The position numbers were made by a program, and so were the translations under genes. From Amycolatopsis keratiniphila subsp. keratiniphila (GTDB lineage Bacteria; Actinomycetota; Actinomycetes; Mycobacteriales; Pseudonocardiaceae), in NCBI RefSeq assembly GCF_001620365.2, contig NZ_LQMT02000005.1, positions 388,195 through 452,194 on the forward strand: 64,000 nucleotides of DNA, read 5' to 3'. Under the pieces are notes generated by a model. That model worked only from the letters and a program-made list of their open reading frames with translations, searched no databases and was not told the DNA's origin. This document shows positions 17,175 to 26,500 of the stretch, one piece after another (the first letter of the stretch is position 1; each line of letters begins with the position of its first letter).

Positions 17175-17909
17175 GTGAGCGTTGATGGCGTCGAGCAGCG
17201 CCCGTCCGATTCTCCCTACGTGGAGCGGGTCTACCGTGCCGGGCAGGCCGCCGTCGGGCCGTCGCGCATGCGGTCCATCGCGAACTCGAACTGGGAGCTC
17301 GTGGTGTGGCGCGACCGGGGCGAGACGCATGTGGCGGTGCGCGGGCCCGAGACGAGCCCCACGGTGCTGGACCTGGGCCCGGGTGAGGGTGAGACGCTCG
17401 GCATCATCTTCCGGCACGGGGCGTACCTGGCGCCGATGCCGGTGCGGGGGCTGGTCGACACCGCGGTGCCGAGTCCCCACACCACGGCCCGTTCGTTCGT
17501 CCTGCAGGGCGAGGAGTGGGAGACCCCGGGCTACGACAACGCCGACGTCTTCGTCGATCGCCTGGTCCGTGCCGGATTGCTGATCCGCGATCCGCTCGTC
17601 ACCGACGTGCTCCGCGGCGAAGTGCCCACTTTGGTCACACCGCGGTCGGTGCAGCGGCGGGTGGCCGCGGCGACCGGGCTGACCCAGGGCGCGATCCGGC
17701 AGATCGAGCGCGCCAGGCAGGCCGTGATGCTGCTGGGGCAGGGGTTGGCGGCGATCGAGGTCGTGCAGCGGGCCGGGTATCACGACCAGCCGCATCTGGC
17801 CCGTTCGCTGACGCGGTTCACCGGACGCACGGCCACTCAGCTCAGGCACGCTAGCGAGGACGAGGTGCTGTCGCTTCTGTACAAGACCGAGGTCGCGGTG
17901 CACCCGTAG
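17175..17909 (+). CDS. AraC family transcriptional regulator
   Basis: The product has 244 residues from GTG 17175; a longer frame starting 17076 would be translated through the 33-bp palindrome and is not credible. The C-terminal third is an AraC double helix-turn-helix (GAIRQIERARQAVMLLGQG, then YHDQPHLARSLTRFTG about residues 195-225). The N-terminal part resembles the sensor region often called DUF6597. It precedes the VOC protein by 38 bases and probably shares its transcript. Ligand and targets are unknown. Confidence 0.88.
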   Translation: MSVDGVEQRPSDSPYVERVYRAGQAAVGPSRMRSIANSNWELVVWRDRGETHVAVRGPETSPTVLDLGPGEGETLGIIFRHGAYLAPMPVRGLVDTAVPSPHTTARSFVLQGEEWETPGYDNADVFVDRLVRAGLLIRDPLVTDVLRGEVPTLVTPRSVQRRVAAATGLTQGAIRQIERARQAVMLLGQGLAAIEVVQRAGYHDQPHLARSLTRFTGRTATQLRHASEDEVLSLLYKTEVAVHP

Positions 17910-17947
17910 GTTTCGTGGTGACACACAGACCTACTGGAGGAGAAGTC

Positions 17948-18358
17948 ATGGCCATCTCGCAGATCTACGTCAACCTGCCGGTCTCCGACCTCGAGGCGAG
18001 CACGAAGCTGTACACCGCGATGGGCGGAACGGTGAACCCGGACTTCAGCGGTGACACCTCGGTGCAGGTGGCACTCGCCGACACGATCCTGGTGCAGCTG
18101 ATGACGCGCGAAACGTTCGCGTCGTTCACCAAGCGGTCCATGACGGACGGTCCGATCGAGGTGATCAACGCGTTGGCCGCCGGGTCGCGCGAAGAGGTGG
18201 ACGGCCTGGTCGACGCGGCACTGGCCGCGGGTGCCACCGAGCCGCGCGCGGCACAGGACATGGGCTGGCTGTACAACCGGGCCATCGACGACCTGGACGG
18301 CCACAGCTGGGAATTCCTGGCCTACGATCCGACCGCGATGGGCGACGGCCAGGAGTGA
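17948..18358 (+). CDS. VOC (glyoxalase/bleomycin resistance) family protein
   Basis: The product has 136 residues from ATG 17948 behind a strong GGAGGAG site. It has the beta-alpha-beta-beta-beta pattern of a vicinal oxygen chelate protein: QIYVNLPVSDLEASTKLY at the start and DDLDGHSWEFLAYDP at the end, with the C-terminal Glu that often binds metal. Such proteins bind or modify small molecules or resist antibiotics. Linked to the AraC regulator upstream and the sigma factor downstream. Confidence 0.85.
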   Translation: MAISQIYVNLPVSDLEASTKLYTAMGGTVNPDFSGDTSVQVALADTILVQLMTRETFASFTKRSMTDGPIEVINALAAGSREEVDGLVDAALAAGATEPRAAQDMGWLYNRAIDDLDGHSWEFLAYDPTAMGDGQE

Positions 18359-18439
18359 CCACGGGCCTCACCGATCAGAAATCCTCCGCCGCGTCGTCGA
18401 TTCAGGTGACCCCTCGCACCGGTGGAAGGATCGACGACC

Positions 18440-19402
18440 ATGACCGACGCGGACGCGGCCACGTTCATCGAGGTGGCCCGCTCCGGTGATCCGGCGCGGT
18501 TCGCGCTCGTCACCGAACGCCACCGGCGTGAGCTGCAGGTGCATTGCTACCGGATGCTCGCGAACTACGAGGACGCCCAGGACATGACGCAGGAGACCTT
18601 CCTGCGGGCGTGGCACAAGCGGGAGTCGTTCAAGGGCCACGCCGCGCCGCGGACCTGGCTATACCGGATCGCGACGAACGTCTGCCTCGATTTCCTGGAG
18701 AAACGCGAGGACCGCACGCCGCAGGACTCCGAGGTGCTGTACCTGCAGCCGTACCCCGACCGGATGCTCCCCGAGGACCCGCAGGAATCGGTGGTGGCGC
18801 GGGAGACGATCGAACTGGCGTTCATCGTCGCCGTCCAGCATCTGCCGCCGCGGCAGCGGGCGGTGTTCATCCTGCGCGACGTCCTCGGCTGGCCGGCGTC
18901 GAAGGTGGCCGCCGCCCTCGGGTTGACCGTCGCATCGGTGACGAGCGCTTTGCAGCGGGCGCGCGTGACGATGCGCGGACGGCTGCCCGGCCGCCGTCTC
19001 GAGTGGCGGGGCGCGGAGCTGTCCAAGGACGAGCGTGGCGTGGTGAAGGCGTACATCGAGGCTCATGAGCGAAACGATCTCGACGGGCTGGCGGCCTTGC
19101 TGCGCGAAGACCTGCGCTTCGCGATGCTGCCCGAGGCGGGCACCACGACCACGACGGCCAAGGACGCGGTGGACGGCTGGGTCTCCGGTGGGCTCTTCCG
19201 GCGCGGCCACGACGACTGGCGCGGTATCGCCACCACGGTCAACCGCATGCCGGCCGCCGCGCTGTACCTGCGCACCCCCGGAGAGCCGGAGTACCGGCTG
19301 TTCGCCATCGCTGTCCTGCGCGTCGAAGACGGGAAGATCGCCGAGCTCACCGGATTCGACGCCACCGGCAAGCCGTGGCTGGGCCTGCCCGCGGCACTGT
19401 GA
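18440..19402 (+). CDS. ECF-type sigma factor with C-terminal SnoaL-like domain
   Basis: The product has 320 residues from ATG 18440 (GGAAGGA upstream). Region 2 (YRMLANYEDAQDMTQETFLR, about residues 36-55) and region 4 (LPPRQRAVFILRDVLGW then ASKVAAALGLTVASV) bind the promoter. Residues 200-320 form an NTF2/SnoaL-like domain (AYIEAHERNDLDGLAALL and TGFDATGKPWLGLP), as in the ECF41/SigG-like groups where this tail tunes sigma activity. No anti-sigma gene adjoins, as usual for this group. Its regulon may include the VOC gene or the downstream reductase, by proximity only. Confidence 0.9.
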   Translation: MTDADAATFIEVARSGDPARFALVTERHRRELQVHCYRMLANYEDAQDMTQETFLRAWHKRESFKGHAAPRTWLYRIATNVCLDFLEKREDRTPQDSEVLYLQPYPDRMLPEDPQESVVARETIELAFIVAVQHLPPRQRAVFILRDVLGWPASKVAAALGLTVASVTSALQRARVTMRGRLPGRRLEWRGAELSKDERGVVKAYIEAHERNDLDGLAALLREDLRFAMLPEAGTTTTTAKDAVDGWVSGGLFRRGHDDWRGIATTVNRMPAAALYLRTPGEPEYRLFAIAVLRVEDGKIAELTGFDATGKPWLGLPAAL

Positions 19403-19453
19403 CCGCCCCTGTGCCCTGGGTCCGGTATTCCTCGCGGGCAGGCCGTCGAAGGG

Positions 19454-19506
19454 GTTGCGAAAGCCACTTTCGCAACCTTCAACGTTGCGAAAGTGGCTTT
19501 CGCAAC
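19454..19506. repeat. 53-base nested palindrome, family A copy 1
   Basis: Two 23-base arms, GTTGCGAAAG...CTTTCGCAAC, are reverse complements of each other around the 7-base loop CTTCAAC. Each arm is itself nearly palindromic. Sits between convergent genes (sigma factor and reductase). Confidence 0.9.
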
Positions 19507-19531
19507 ACATCGGGCCTGCCCCAGGTCTGCC

Positions 19532-20116
19532 TCAGCGCCTCGTCTCGTACCGGGTCAGGAGCACGCCGCCGGGAAACGTCCGCGTCTCCACCAGGGTCAG
19601 GTTCACCCAGCTGTCCAGCGCGGTGAAGAACGGCGTGCCGCCGCCCACCAGGACCGGCACGGTGACCAGCACGTATTCGTCGATCAGCCCGGCCCGCATG
19701 GCCGACCCGGCGAGCGTCGCGCCGGCGATGTCCATCGGGCCGGCGTCCTCGGCCTTGAGCCGGGTGATCTCGGTGACCGCGTCGGCAGTGACAAGGCGGG
19801 TGTTCCAGTCGACGGCGGCGGTCTTCGAGGAGAACACCACCTTCGGCATGTCCCGCCAGCGCTGGGCGTACTCGATCACGGCCGGTGTCGCGCCGGGCTG
19901 CCGATCGGCGGTCGGCCAGTGGGAACTCATCCCCTCCCACAGCTTGCGCCCGTACAGCGCCAGGTCCGTCGCCGCCACCCGGTCGGACCACCACTGGAAC
20001 AGCTCGTCGCCCGGCGACGAGTCCGGTCCGTCGCCCCCGCTCCAGCCGAGGTCGCCGCCGGGCGCGGCGATGTAGCCGTCCACGGTCACGTTCATGCCAA
20101 AGCTCAGTTTCCGCAC
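19532..20116 (-). CDS. RibD/dihydrofolate-reductase-like family protein
   Basis: The product has 194 residues from GTG 20116, with GGAGG upstream; upstream in-frame codons overlap the neighbouring regulator and are not used. The start RKLSFGMNVTVDGYIAAPG and the later YGRKLWEGM and LIDEYVLVTVPVLVGGGTP are signatures of the RibD C-terminal/DHFR-like family. These actinobacterial proteins probably reduce a small pterin- or deazaflavin-like molecule with NADPH; none is well characterised. It lies 22 bases beyond the stop of the regulator upstream and may be cotranscribed. Confidence 0.88.
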   Translation of the reverse strand: MRKLSFGMNVTVDGYIAAPGGDLGWSGGDGPDSSPGDELFQWWSDRVAATDLALYGRKLWEGMSSHWPTADRQPGATPAVIEYAQRWRDMPKVVFSSKTAAVDWNTRLVTADAVTEITRLKAEDAGPMDIAGATLAGSAMRAGLIDEYVLVTVPVLVGGGTPFFTALDSWVNLTLVETRTFPGGVLLTRYETRR

Positions 20117-20138
20117 GTCAGCCTCCGGTGAGTCGATC

Positions 20139-22667
20139 TCACCCGTACAGACGGTCGCGGTGCGGAAAACTGATCGGTCTCGCCTCCGGCACCCCCATCT
20201 CGGTGTACGCGGCGTGCGCGGTCCGCCGGTGCCGCCGCGCGGCGACCGGATCACCGTCGGCGAACAGCGCGTCGGCGAGTCCGCTTTGGGCTCTCGCCAG
20301 TTCGTAGCGGCTGTCCGCCGCGGTCGCCGACTCGATCGCCTTCCGCAGGCAGCGGACGGCTTCGGCCGATCGCCCGGCGGTGAGCAGGGTGGCCGCCAGA
20401 TCGGTGCTCGCGGTCAGCACGCCTTCCCGGCTGCCGATCTCCCTCGCCAGATCGATGGCCTGCCGGTGATGCGCCAACGCCTCGTCGAACCGTCCGGCGG
20501 CGACGAGCAGGACACCGAGATGGTTGAGCACCTTGCCCTCGTCGCCCCGGTTGTGCGTCTGCCTCGCCACGGCGAGCGCCTGCTCGTAACAGGCCCAGGC
20601 CTCGGTGTCCCTTCCCATGCGCCAGAACGTGGTGCCGAGGCCGTCGAGCGTCCGGCATTCACAGAGGTGGTCGCCGCTCGCCCTGGTCGCGTCGAGGGCC
20701 TGGGACAGGTTGTCGACGGCGGCGGAATGATCTCCCAGGTGCATCTCGGCGACGCCGATGTTGCACAACTGCCGGGCCCGGAACGACTCGTTGTCCGTCG
20801 CGACGGCGAATTCCAGTGCCCGCCGGAAACAGGGGAGGGCCGCCCGGTAATCACCGAGACCGGCCAGCAACAGGCCCACGTTCCCCGACAGGTTGAAGAC
20901 GTAATCGGATGCACCGGCGGCGTCGAATTCGGAGATCGCGTCCTGCAGGACGGCGAGTGATTCGGCGGCGTCGCCCCGTTGCCAATGGATCATGGCCAGC
21001 CCGTTCAGCACGTGCCCTCGGGTGACACCGGAGGCGACCCTGGCGGCATTGCCGTACAGGGCGAGTGCGTCACTCACGCACACGCGGGCCTCGAAATAGC
21101 TCGTCATCACGCACGCGAGCCGGGTCACGTGCTCGTCGCGCCCCTCGCCCAGCGCCCAGCCGGATGCGACGACGAGGTTGACCCGTTCGGTGTCCAGCCA
21201 TGCCATCGCCTCGTCCGCTCCGTCGAACACGAGGGCCTGCACCGCGGGGGTGGGCAGGTCCCGCCACCGGTCCGCCTCGTGCGGGTAACAGGTGACGAGT
21301 GCGGCGCGGGCGGTGGCCAGCTGGAAGTCGAGGAGCCTGCCGACCGCGGCCCGGCGCACCCGGGCCTGGACGCTCTCGCGGACGCGTTTCTCGGCGAAGA
21401 CCCGCACCAGGTCGTGCAGTTCGAACCGGGACCCGCGGGCGGTGACCATGCTGGCCTCCACCAGATCGTCGAGCCTGCCGCGGACGACGCCGACCTCGAC
21501 GCCGGCCAGCGCCGCCGCCGCGTGGTCGTCGAAATCGCGTCCCGGGTACATCGCGAGCAGGCCGAGCAGCGCCCGGTCCGGTTCGGCCAGTTCGTCGTAC
21601 GACGTGCGCAACGCGACCTCGACCCCGTCGTCCAGCCGCAGCATGGTCCGCAGATCGGCGAGGCGGTCCCGGTGGTCGGCCATCGTCCACTCGTCCGAGG
21701 CGGCCAGCCGCCGGGTCACCAGTGCGAGGGCCAGCGGCAACCGGCCGACCAGCTCGATGATGTCGGCCGCTTCGCCCCGCTCCGCGTCGACGCGTTCGTC
21801 GCCGATTCCGTCGCGGAGCAACTCGACCGACTCCTCCGGCGTGAACACGTCGAGCGCCACGTGCCGGGCCGCGGTCAACTCGACCAGGCGGCGTCTGCTG
21901 GTGACCAGCACCAGGCAGGTCGGGATGCCGGGCAGCAGCGGCAGCACCTGGTCGACCGACGCGGCGTTGTCCAGCAGGATCAGCGCGCGCCGTCCCTCCA
22001 GCAGACGGCGGAACAGCGCGCTCCGGTCGGCGAGGCTGAGACAGCCGATCTCGCTGCCGGACGCCCCGAGCCGGCGCAGGAAACCTTCGAGCACCGCGGC
22101 CGGGTCGGCGGCGGGCCGGTCCGCGTCGAAGCCGCGCAGGTTCACCACCAGCCGCACGTCGGCGAACCGGCCCCGTTCGGCCAGCAGCCGCGCGGCCTCA
22201 CCGGCGAACCGGGTCTTGCCGACCCCGGCCATTCCGGAGATCGCCCACACCCCGGCGTCGTCCGGCTCGGCCGCCAGCACCCGGCGCAGTTGCGCCTGCC
22301 TGCCGACGAATCCGCCGACCCCGGAGGGAAGGTGGTCGGCCACGCTGATCACGGCCGCCTCGGTGGCGTCTCCGGTGATCACCCGGTGCGCTTGCCGCCA
22401 TTCCGCGGCGACGTCCATGCCGAGCAGTACGGCCGCGATGTCGACGACCAGCTCGACGTCCAGCCGTTTGCGTCCGGGCAGCAGGCAGCGGTACACGGTG
22501 TTGTAGGCGGGCAGGTCGGCCGTCCCGCGGGCCGTGCGCAGGCGCCGCACCCGCCGGTGCAGCTCCCGGTGCGTCAACCCCGCCCAGGCCAGCGCCTGCC
22601 TCAGCCGCTGGGAGAGCTCGTCGTACGACCGGGCTCCGACCGGGCTCGGCGGCTGCTCCTCCGTCAC
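20139..22667 (-). CDS. NTPase (NB-ARC/STAND) regulator with TPR repeats
   Basis: The product has 842 residues from ATG 22667. The N-terminal 100 residues resemble an XRE-like DNA-binding region (LSQRLRQALAWAGLTHRELH). A P-loop ISGMAGVGKTRF (about residue 145), a Walker B ALILLDNAAS and a winged-helix linker (FELHDLVRVFAEKRV) define an AfsR-like STAND NTPase. About six TPR units follow in residues 560-800 (for example CRTLDGLGTTFWRMGR). Such proteins switch transcription in secondary metabolism. It lies at the far end of the NRPS locus, on the same strand, with no evident autoregulatory site. Confidence 0.88.
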   Translation of the reverse strand: MTEEQPPSPVGARSYDELSQRLRQALAWAGLTHRELHRRVRRLRTARGTADLPAYNTVYRCLLPGRKRLDVELVVDIAAVLLGMDVAAEWRQAHRVITGDATEAAVISVADHLPSGVGGFVGRQAQLRRVLAAEPDDAGVWAISGMAGVGKTRFAGEAARLLAERGRFADVRLVVNLRGFDADRPAADPAAVLEGFLRRLGASGSEIGCLSLADRSALFRRLLEGRRALILLDNAASVDQVLPLLPGIPTCLVLVTSRRRLVELTAARHVALDVFTPEESVELLRDGIGDERVDAERGEAADIIELVGRLPLALALVTRRLAASDEWTMADHRDRLADLRTMLRLDDGVEVALRTSYDELAEPDRALLGLLAMYPGRDFDDHAAAALAGVEVGVVRGRLDDLVEASMVTARGSRFELHDLVRVFAEKRVRESVQARVRRAAVGRLLDFQLATARAALVTCYPHEADRWRDLPTPAVQALVFDGADEAMAWLDTERVNLVVASGWALGEGRDEHVTRLACVMTSYFEARVCVSDALALYGNAARVASGVTRGHVLNGLAMIHWQRGDAAESLAVLQDAISEFDAAGASDYVFNLSGNVGLLLAGLGDYRAALPCFRRALEFAVATDNESFRARQLCNIGVAEMHLGDHSAAVDNLSQALDATRASGDHLCECRTLDGLGTTFWRMGRDTEAWACYEQALAVARQTHNRGDEGKVLNHLGVLLVAAGRFDEALAHHRQAIDLAREIGSREGVLTASTDLAATLLTAGRSAEAVRCLRKAIESATAADSRYELARAQSGLADALFADGDPVAARRHRRTAHAAYTEMGVPEARPISFPHRDRLYG

Positions 22668-22810
22668 GGGAACCCCCTGGACACGTGAACCGAATGCCGG
22701 TCGACCTTAGTCGAGAGCAACGGCCGATGGGCCGGATCGGCGAACTCGGTGGCCGGTGAACTGCGTGTCCTATCGGGAGCTGCATCGGCGTGTCGTGCGA
22801 GGGCTGGGCC

Positions 22811-22853
22811 GAAGGCTCCCTTCGCCGCGTCTGATGCGACGAAGGGAGCCTTC
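22811..22853. repeat. 14-bp inverted repeat
   Basis: GAAGGCTCCCTTCG is repeated inverted as CGAAGGGAGCCTTC with a 15-base centre that is itself partly paired (GCG/CGC). It lies in the 279-base gap between the STAND regulator start and the secreted-protein stop, where it could end transcription from the secreted-protein gene. Confidence 0.75.
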
Positions 22854-22946
22854 ACCACGCCTCCGGCACGGCCTTGGTGCCGAGGACCGTACGGTTCGAA
22901 TCACCGGGGAAGACCCCGGCCGGCGGTCATCCCGGAGCGAGCCTGC

Positions 22947-23495
22947 TCACGCCCACTTGTAGCCGACACCCAAGAAGCCCGGCTGGACCTTCGCCCGTAC
23001 CTTGGGCGTGGCGGCGAGGCCGAGGTAGCCGCCGCCCTTCTTCGGCGGTCCCGACCACCGCACGACGGCGGTGCCGCTGGTTCCGCATCCCGCGGTCTTC
23101 CAGGTCGCGACGCTCTTCTTCTTTTTGGTGCTCCAGTAGTGCCCCTGAACCTGGACGCAGATCCTGGTGTTGCTTCCGGCCTGCGCGGCCCACTTGTAGC
23201 GGCGGTGCTGCGGATTCTTCTTCGATTCCTGGCTGATCCAGGCACAGTCCGAAGTGGACACCTTCCAGCCGCTGTAACCGGCCGTGGCACCACGCCATCC
23301 ACCGCAGGCGGTGGTGCCGGCTTCCGGCGCCTCTTCGGTCAACGTGACCTCGGCCGTGCCGTCATCGGCCATGGCCGGCGCGCTCTGCATGGCGAGCGCC
23401 ATTCCCGCGACCACGAGGCCGGTCGTGACCCGTGTCGTCCATTTCTTCAAAATGCGTCTCTTTCTCGATTGTGCGCTCGGTCGGATATTTTCCAT
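22947..23495 (-). CDS. Small secreted basic protein of unknown function
   Basis: The product has 182 residues from ATG 23495, or about 167 from TTG 23450, which has an AAAGAGA site. A signal peptide (KKWTTRVTTGLVVAGMALA) ends near APAMADDG. The mature part has four Cys, many Trp and Lys-rich runs (STKKKKSV, KNPQHRRYKW). No family is recognised with confidence. A 31-base box like that before the NRPS regulator lies 67 bases upstream of the ATG, so the gene may be switched with the NRPS locus. A role as extracellular binding or antimicrobial protein is only a guess. Confidence 0.75.
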   Translation of the reverse strand: MENIRPSAQSRKRRILKKWTTRVTTGLVVAGMALAMQSAPAMADDGTAEVTLTEEAPEAGTTACGGWRGATAGYSGWKVSTSDCAWISQESKKNPQHRRYKWAAQAGSNTRICVQVQGHYWSTKKKKSVATWKTAGCGTSGTAVVRWSGPPKKGGGYLGLAATPKVRAKVQPGFLGVGYKWA

Positions 23496-23561
23496 CAGCC
23501 GGTGATTCGGCTACGTCAGACGTTAACGGCGACGCGGGGAACCGGACAATGATCTTGAACG

Positions 23562-23592
23562 ACGACCTTGATCGAGGTTGTTCGAAAACCGG
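23562..23592 (-). promoter_or_regulatory. 31-base box, copy 2 (upstream of secreted protein)
   Basis: It matches the box at 41024-41054 in 26 of 31 positions and the same orientation. On the minus strand it reads as TTTCGAACAA followed by CCTCGATCAA, a tandem 10-base repeat. It starts right after the NRPS stop codon (23594) and lies upstream of the secreted gene. A possible -10 (TTAACG) follows. Confidence 0.5.
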
Positions 23593-23593
23593 G

Positions 23594-26500
23594 TCAACGC
23601 ACCAGATCCCGGTCGGCGAGTGCCTGCACGCGGTCGAGGTCGGCGTCGATCTCCGCGGGAGGTGCCGCGTCCGGCAGCAGTTCCTCGATGTCGTGCAACG
23701 GCCGGTACCGCAGGCCGAGCACGCCCCACACCACCAGTACGGCACCGGAGACCACCATCAGCGCGGCGAAACCGCCGAGCAGGCCGGCGAGCGGTCCCGC
23801 GGTCAGGAACCCGAGCGGTTGCATGGCGGTCGCCAGCATGACGTTGATCGCGAGCACCCGGCCCTGCAGATGCTGGCCGACCTTCGTCTGGATGATCGAC
23901 AGCCAGTGCGCGTTGCCGATGCTCATGCACGCCAGCCGTACGAACAGGCCGATCGCGACCACGAGCACCGAAGGCCACGCACCCATGAGCGCCACCCCGA
24001 GCCCGGAGCCGATGACGAACGCGATCATGCCGGTGGCCCGGCGCGCGGTGCCGCCCCAGGTGATCACGACGAGCGCGCCGACCGCCGCACCGATCCCGCC
24101 GACCGCGCTGACCACACCCAGTTCTCCCGTGGAGCCGATCGACAGGACCAGCGGGGTGAGCCCCACCCACATCACGGCGGTGAAGTAGTTGACCACCGCG
24201 AAATAGCCGATCATCACCAGCAGCGGTCTGCGGCGCAGCACGAACTTCCAGCCGCCGGTGACCGCCCGCGTGAACGGTTCGACCCGGGTGAAGGACATCC
24301 GGTCCGGGAACCGCACCAGCACCAGGGTGGTCACGCCGATCGCGAACGTGGCGACGTCGACCACGACGACCCCGGTCAGCCCGGACAGTCCCATGAGGAC
24401 ACCGCCGAGCACGGGTCCGAGTACGGTGCCGAGCCCGGCGCCCATGTCGGCGAGCGCGTTGGCCTGCGGCAGATACGGCTTCGGCACCAGCTGGGCGATC
24501 GCCGCCAGGTACGCGGGCCGGTGGAACGCCGACGCCACCGACATGACCCCGACTATCAGGCACACCGCCAGGAGATCCAGTTGTCCCAAGGCGACCAGCA
24601 CGGCGAGCACGGCCATCGCCGCGCCGCTCGTCAGGTCACAGCACAGCATGATCCGCCTGCGGTCCACCCGGTCGGCGAGCGCGCCGCCGACCGGCGTCAG
24701 CAGCATGCTCGGCACGCGGGCGAGCAACACGACCAGCGCGAGGTCGATGACGCGCCCGCTGAGCTGGTACGCCCACACGCCGAGCGCGAACGCGCTCAGT
24801 TCGTTGCCGATCATCGACACGGCCTGGCCACCCGCCACGGTGTAGAACGCGCGCAGCCCGCGCCGGGTCGCGGCCGCGGCGACCGGGACGTCGTCCACTT
24901 CCGGCGGCAGATCACCGGCGGCCCAGCGGGACAGCCGTTCCCGCAGCAGTGCGGCGACCTCGGCGGCCTGGTGGCGAAGGAAGTAGTGCCCGGCCTTGGG
25001 CAGCACGGACAGTTCGACGCGGTCGGCGAACACGCCCCACTCCCGGTACCGCTCCTGGTACAGCTCGGTCGCCGGGTCGCTCGACCCGGCCACGCACAGG
25101 ATCGGCGCCGCGAGCCGGGGCCGTTGCCCGGCGTCCGGGTCGAGCGCGCGGCCGAACCAGGCCTGCGCCTGCCCGGCGTCGTGCCGCAGCGCGTGCAGCA
25201 TCGCCGCACTCGCGGCCTCGTCCATGTCGTCCAGCAGTCCGCCGGTGGCCCGCAGGGTGTCCCGGTAGAGCCGGTCCGCCACCCAGCGTTCGCGCGGGAA
25301 CCGGCGCTGCAGCCAGGCCGAAAGCCTCCCCGGCAGGCGTGCGGCGGGGAAGCTGCCGGCGACGATCACCCCGGCGACGGCGCGGCCGTCGGCTTCGAGC
25401 CGGGCGGCGAGCGCGGTGGCCACCGCCGAGCCGACGCAGTGCCCGTACACCGCGACCGGACCCGTGACGGTCCGGCCGATCTCCTCGGCCAGCAGGTCCA
25501 CGACCTCGTCGACGGTGCGGAACGCCTCGTCGGGCCGCGCCACGTCGTGGCCGGGCAGTTCGACGGCGAGCAGGTCGATCTCCGGTGCGGCGGCGGCGAG
25601 TTCGGTGGCCAAAGGCTGGAACACCGCGGCCGAGCCGCCGCCATAGGGCACGCAGACGAGCGTCAGGTCCGGCGTGCCCGTCCGGGTGGGGGAGAGCCGG
25701 TGCAGCAGGCGCCCGTCGTCGGTCTCCCGTCCGGCGTCGAGATGGGCGGCCAGTTCGCGGACGGTCGGGTGCAGGAACAGGTCGATGACCCGGAGCCGCT
25801 CGTCGATCAGCCGGACCGCGCGGACCGCGGTGAACGAATGGCCGCCGAGCGCGAAGAAATCGTCGTCGGCGCGGACCTCGGACACGTCGAGCACCTGCGC
25901 CCACACCTGTGCGACACGGTGCTCCGTCGGCGTTTCCGGCGCACGCGAACCCGTCACCGGCGCGGGAAGGGGCGCGGTGACCGGGCGGTACCCGGCACGG
26001 GCCGGACCGACCGCGGCGACCGGTTGGTCCACATCGGACAGCAACCCGGCCAGAAGTGCCTGGAAATCGGCGACGATCCCTTCGGCGGTGCCGACGTCGA
26101 ACAGGTCGGCCCGGTAGGCGAGGCCGCCGAGATAGGTGTCACCGTCGTTGACCAGCACCAGGCTGAGGTCGAACTTCACCTGCTCGCCCGCGTCTCGGAC
26201 GGCCGTCACCTCGACACCCGGGATGACGGGCGGTGTCGCGGGCTGGTCGAGGACGTTCAGCAACACCTGGAAGATCGGCGTCGCGCCAACGGATCGCTCC
26301 GGCCGCAGCCGCTCGATGATCCGTTCGAGCGGTGTCTCGGCGTGCGCGAACGCGCCGAGCACGGTCTCGCGGGACCGGCCGAGCAACTCCCGCACGGTCG
26401 GGTCGCCGCCGAGATCCGTGCGCAGCACGAGCGTGTTCACGAAACAGCCCACCGTCGACTCGACGTCCGGGTGATGCCGTCCGGACTCCGGCACGCCGAC

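Noticed and set aside
23594..24870. MFS transporter as a separate gene
   Set aside because: No stop codon and no convincing ribosome site or start at the junction with the thioesterase; kept as one protein.
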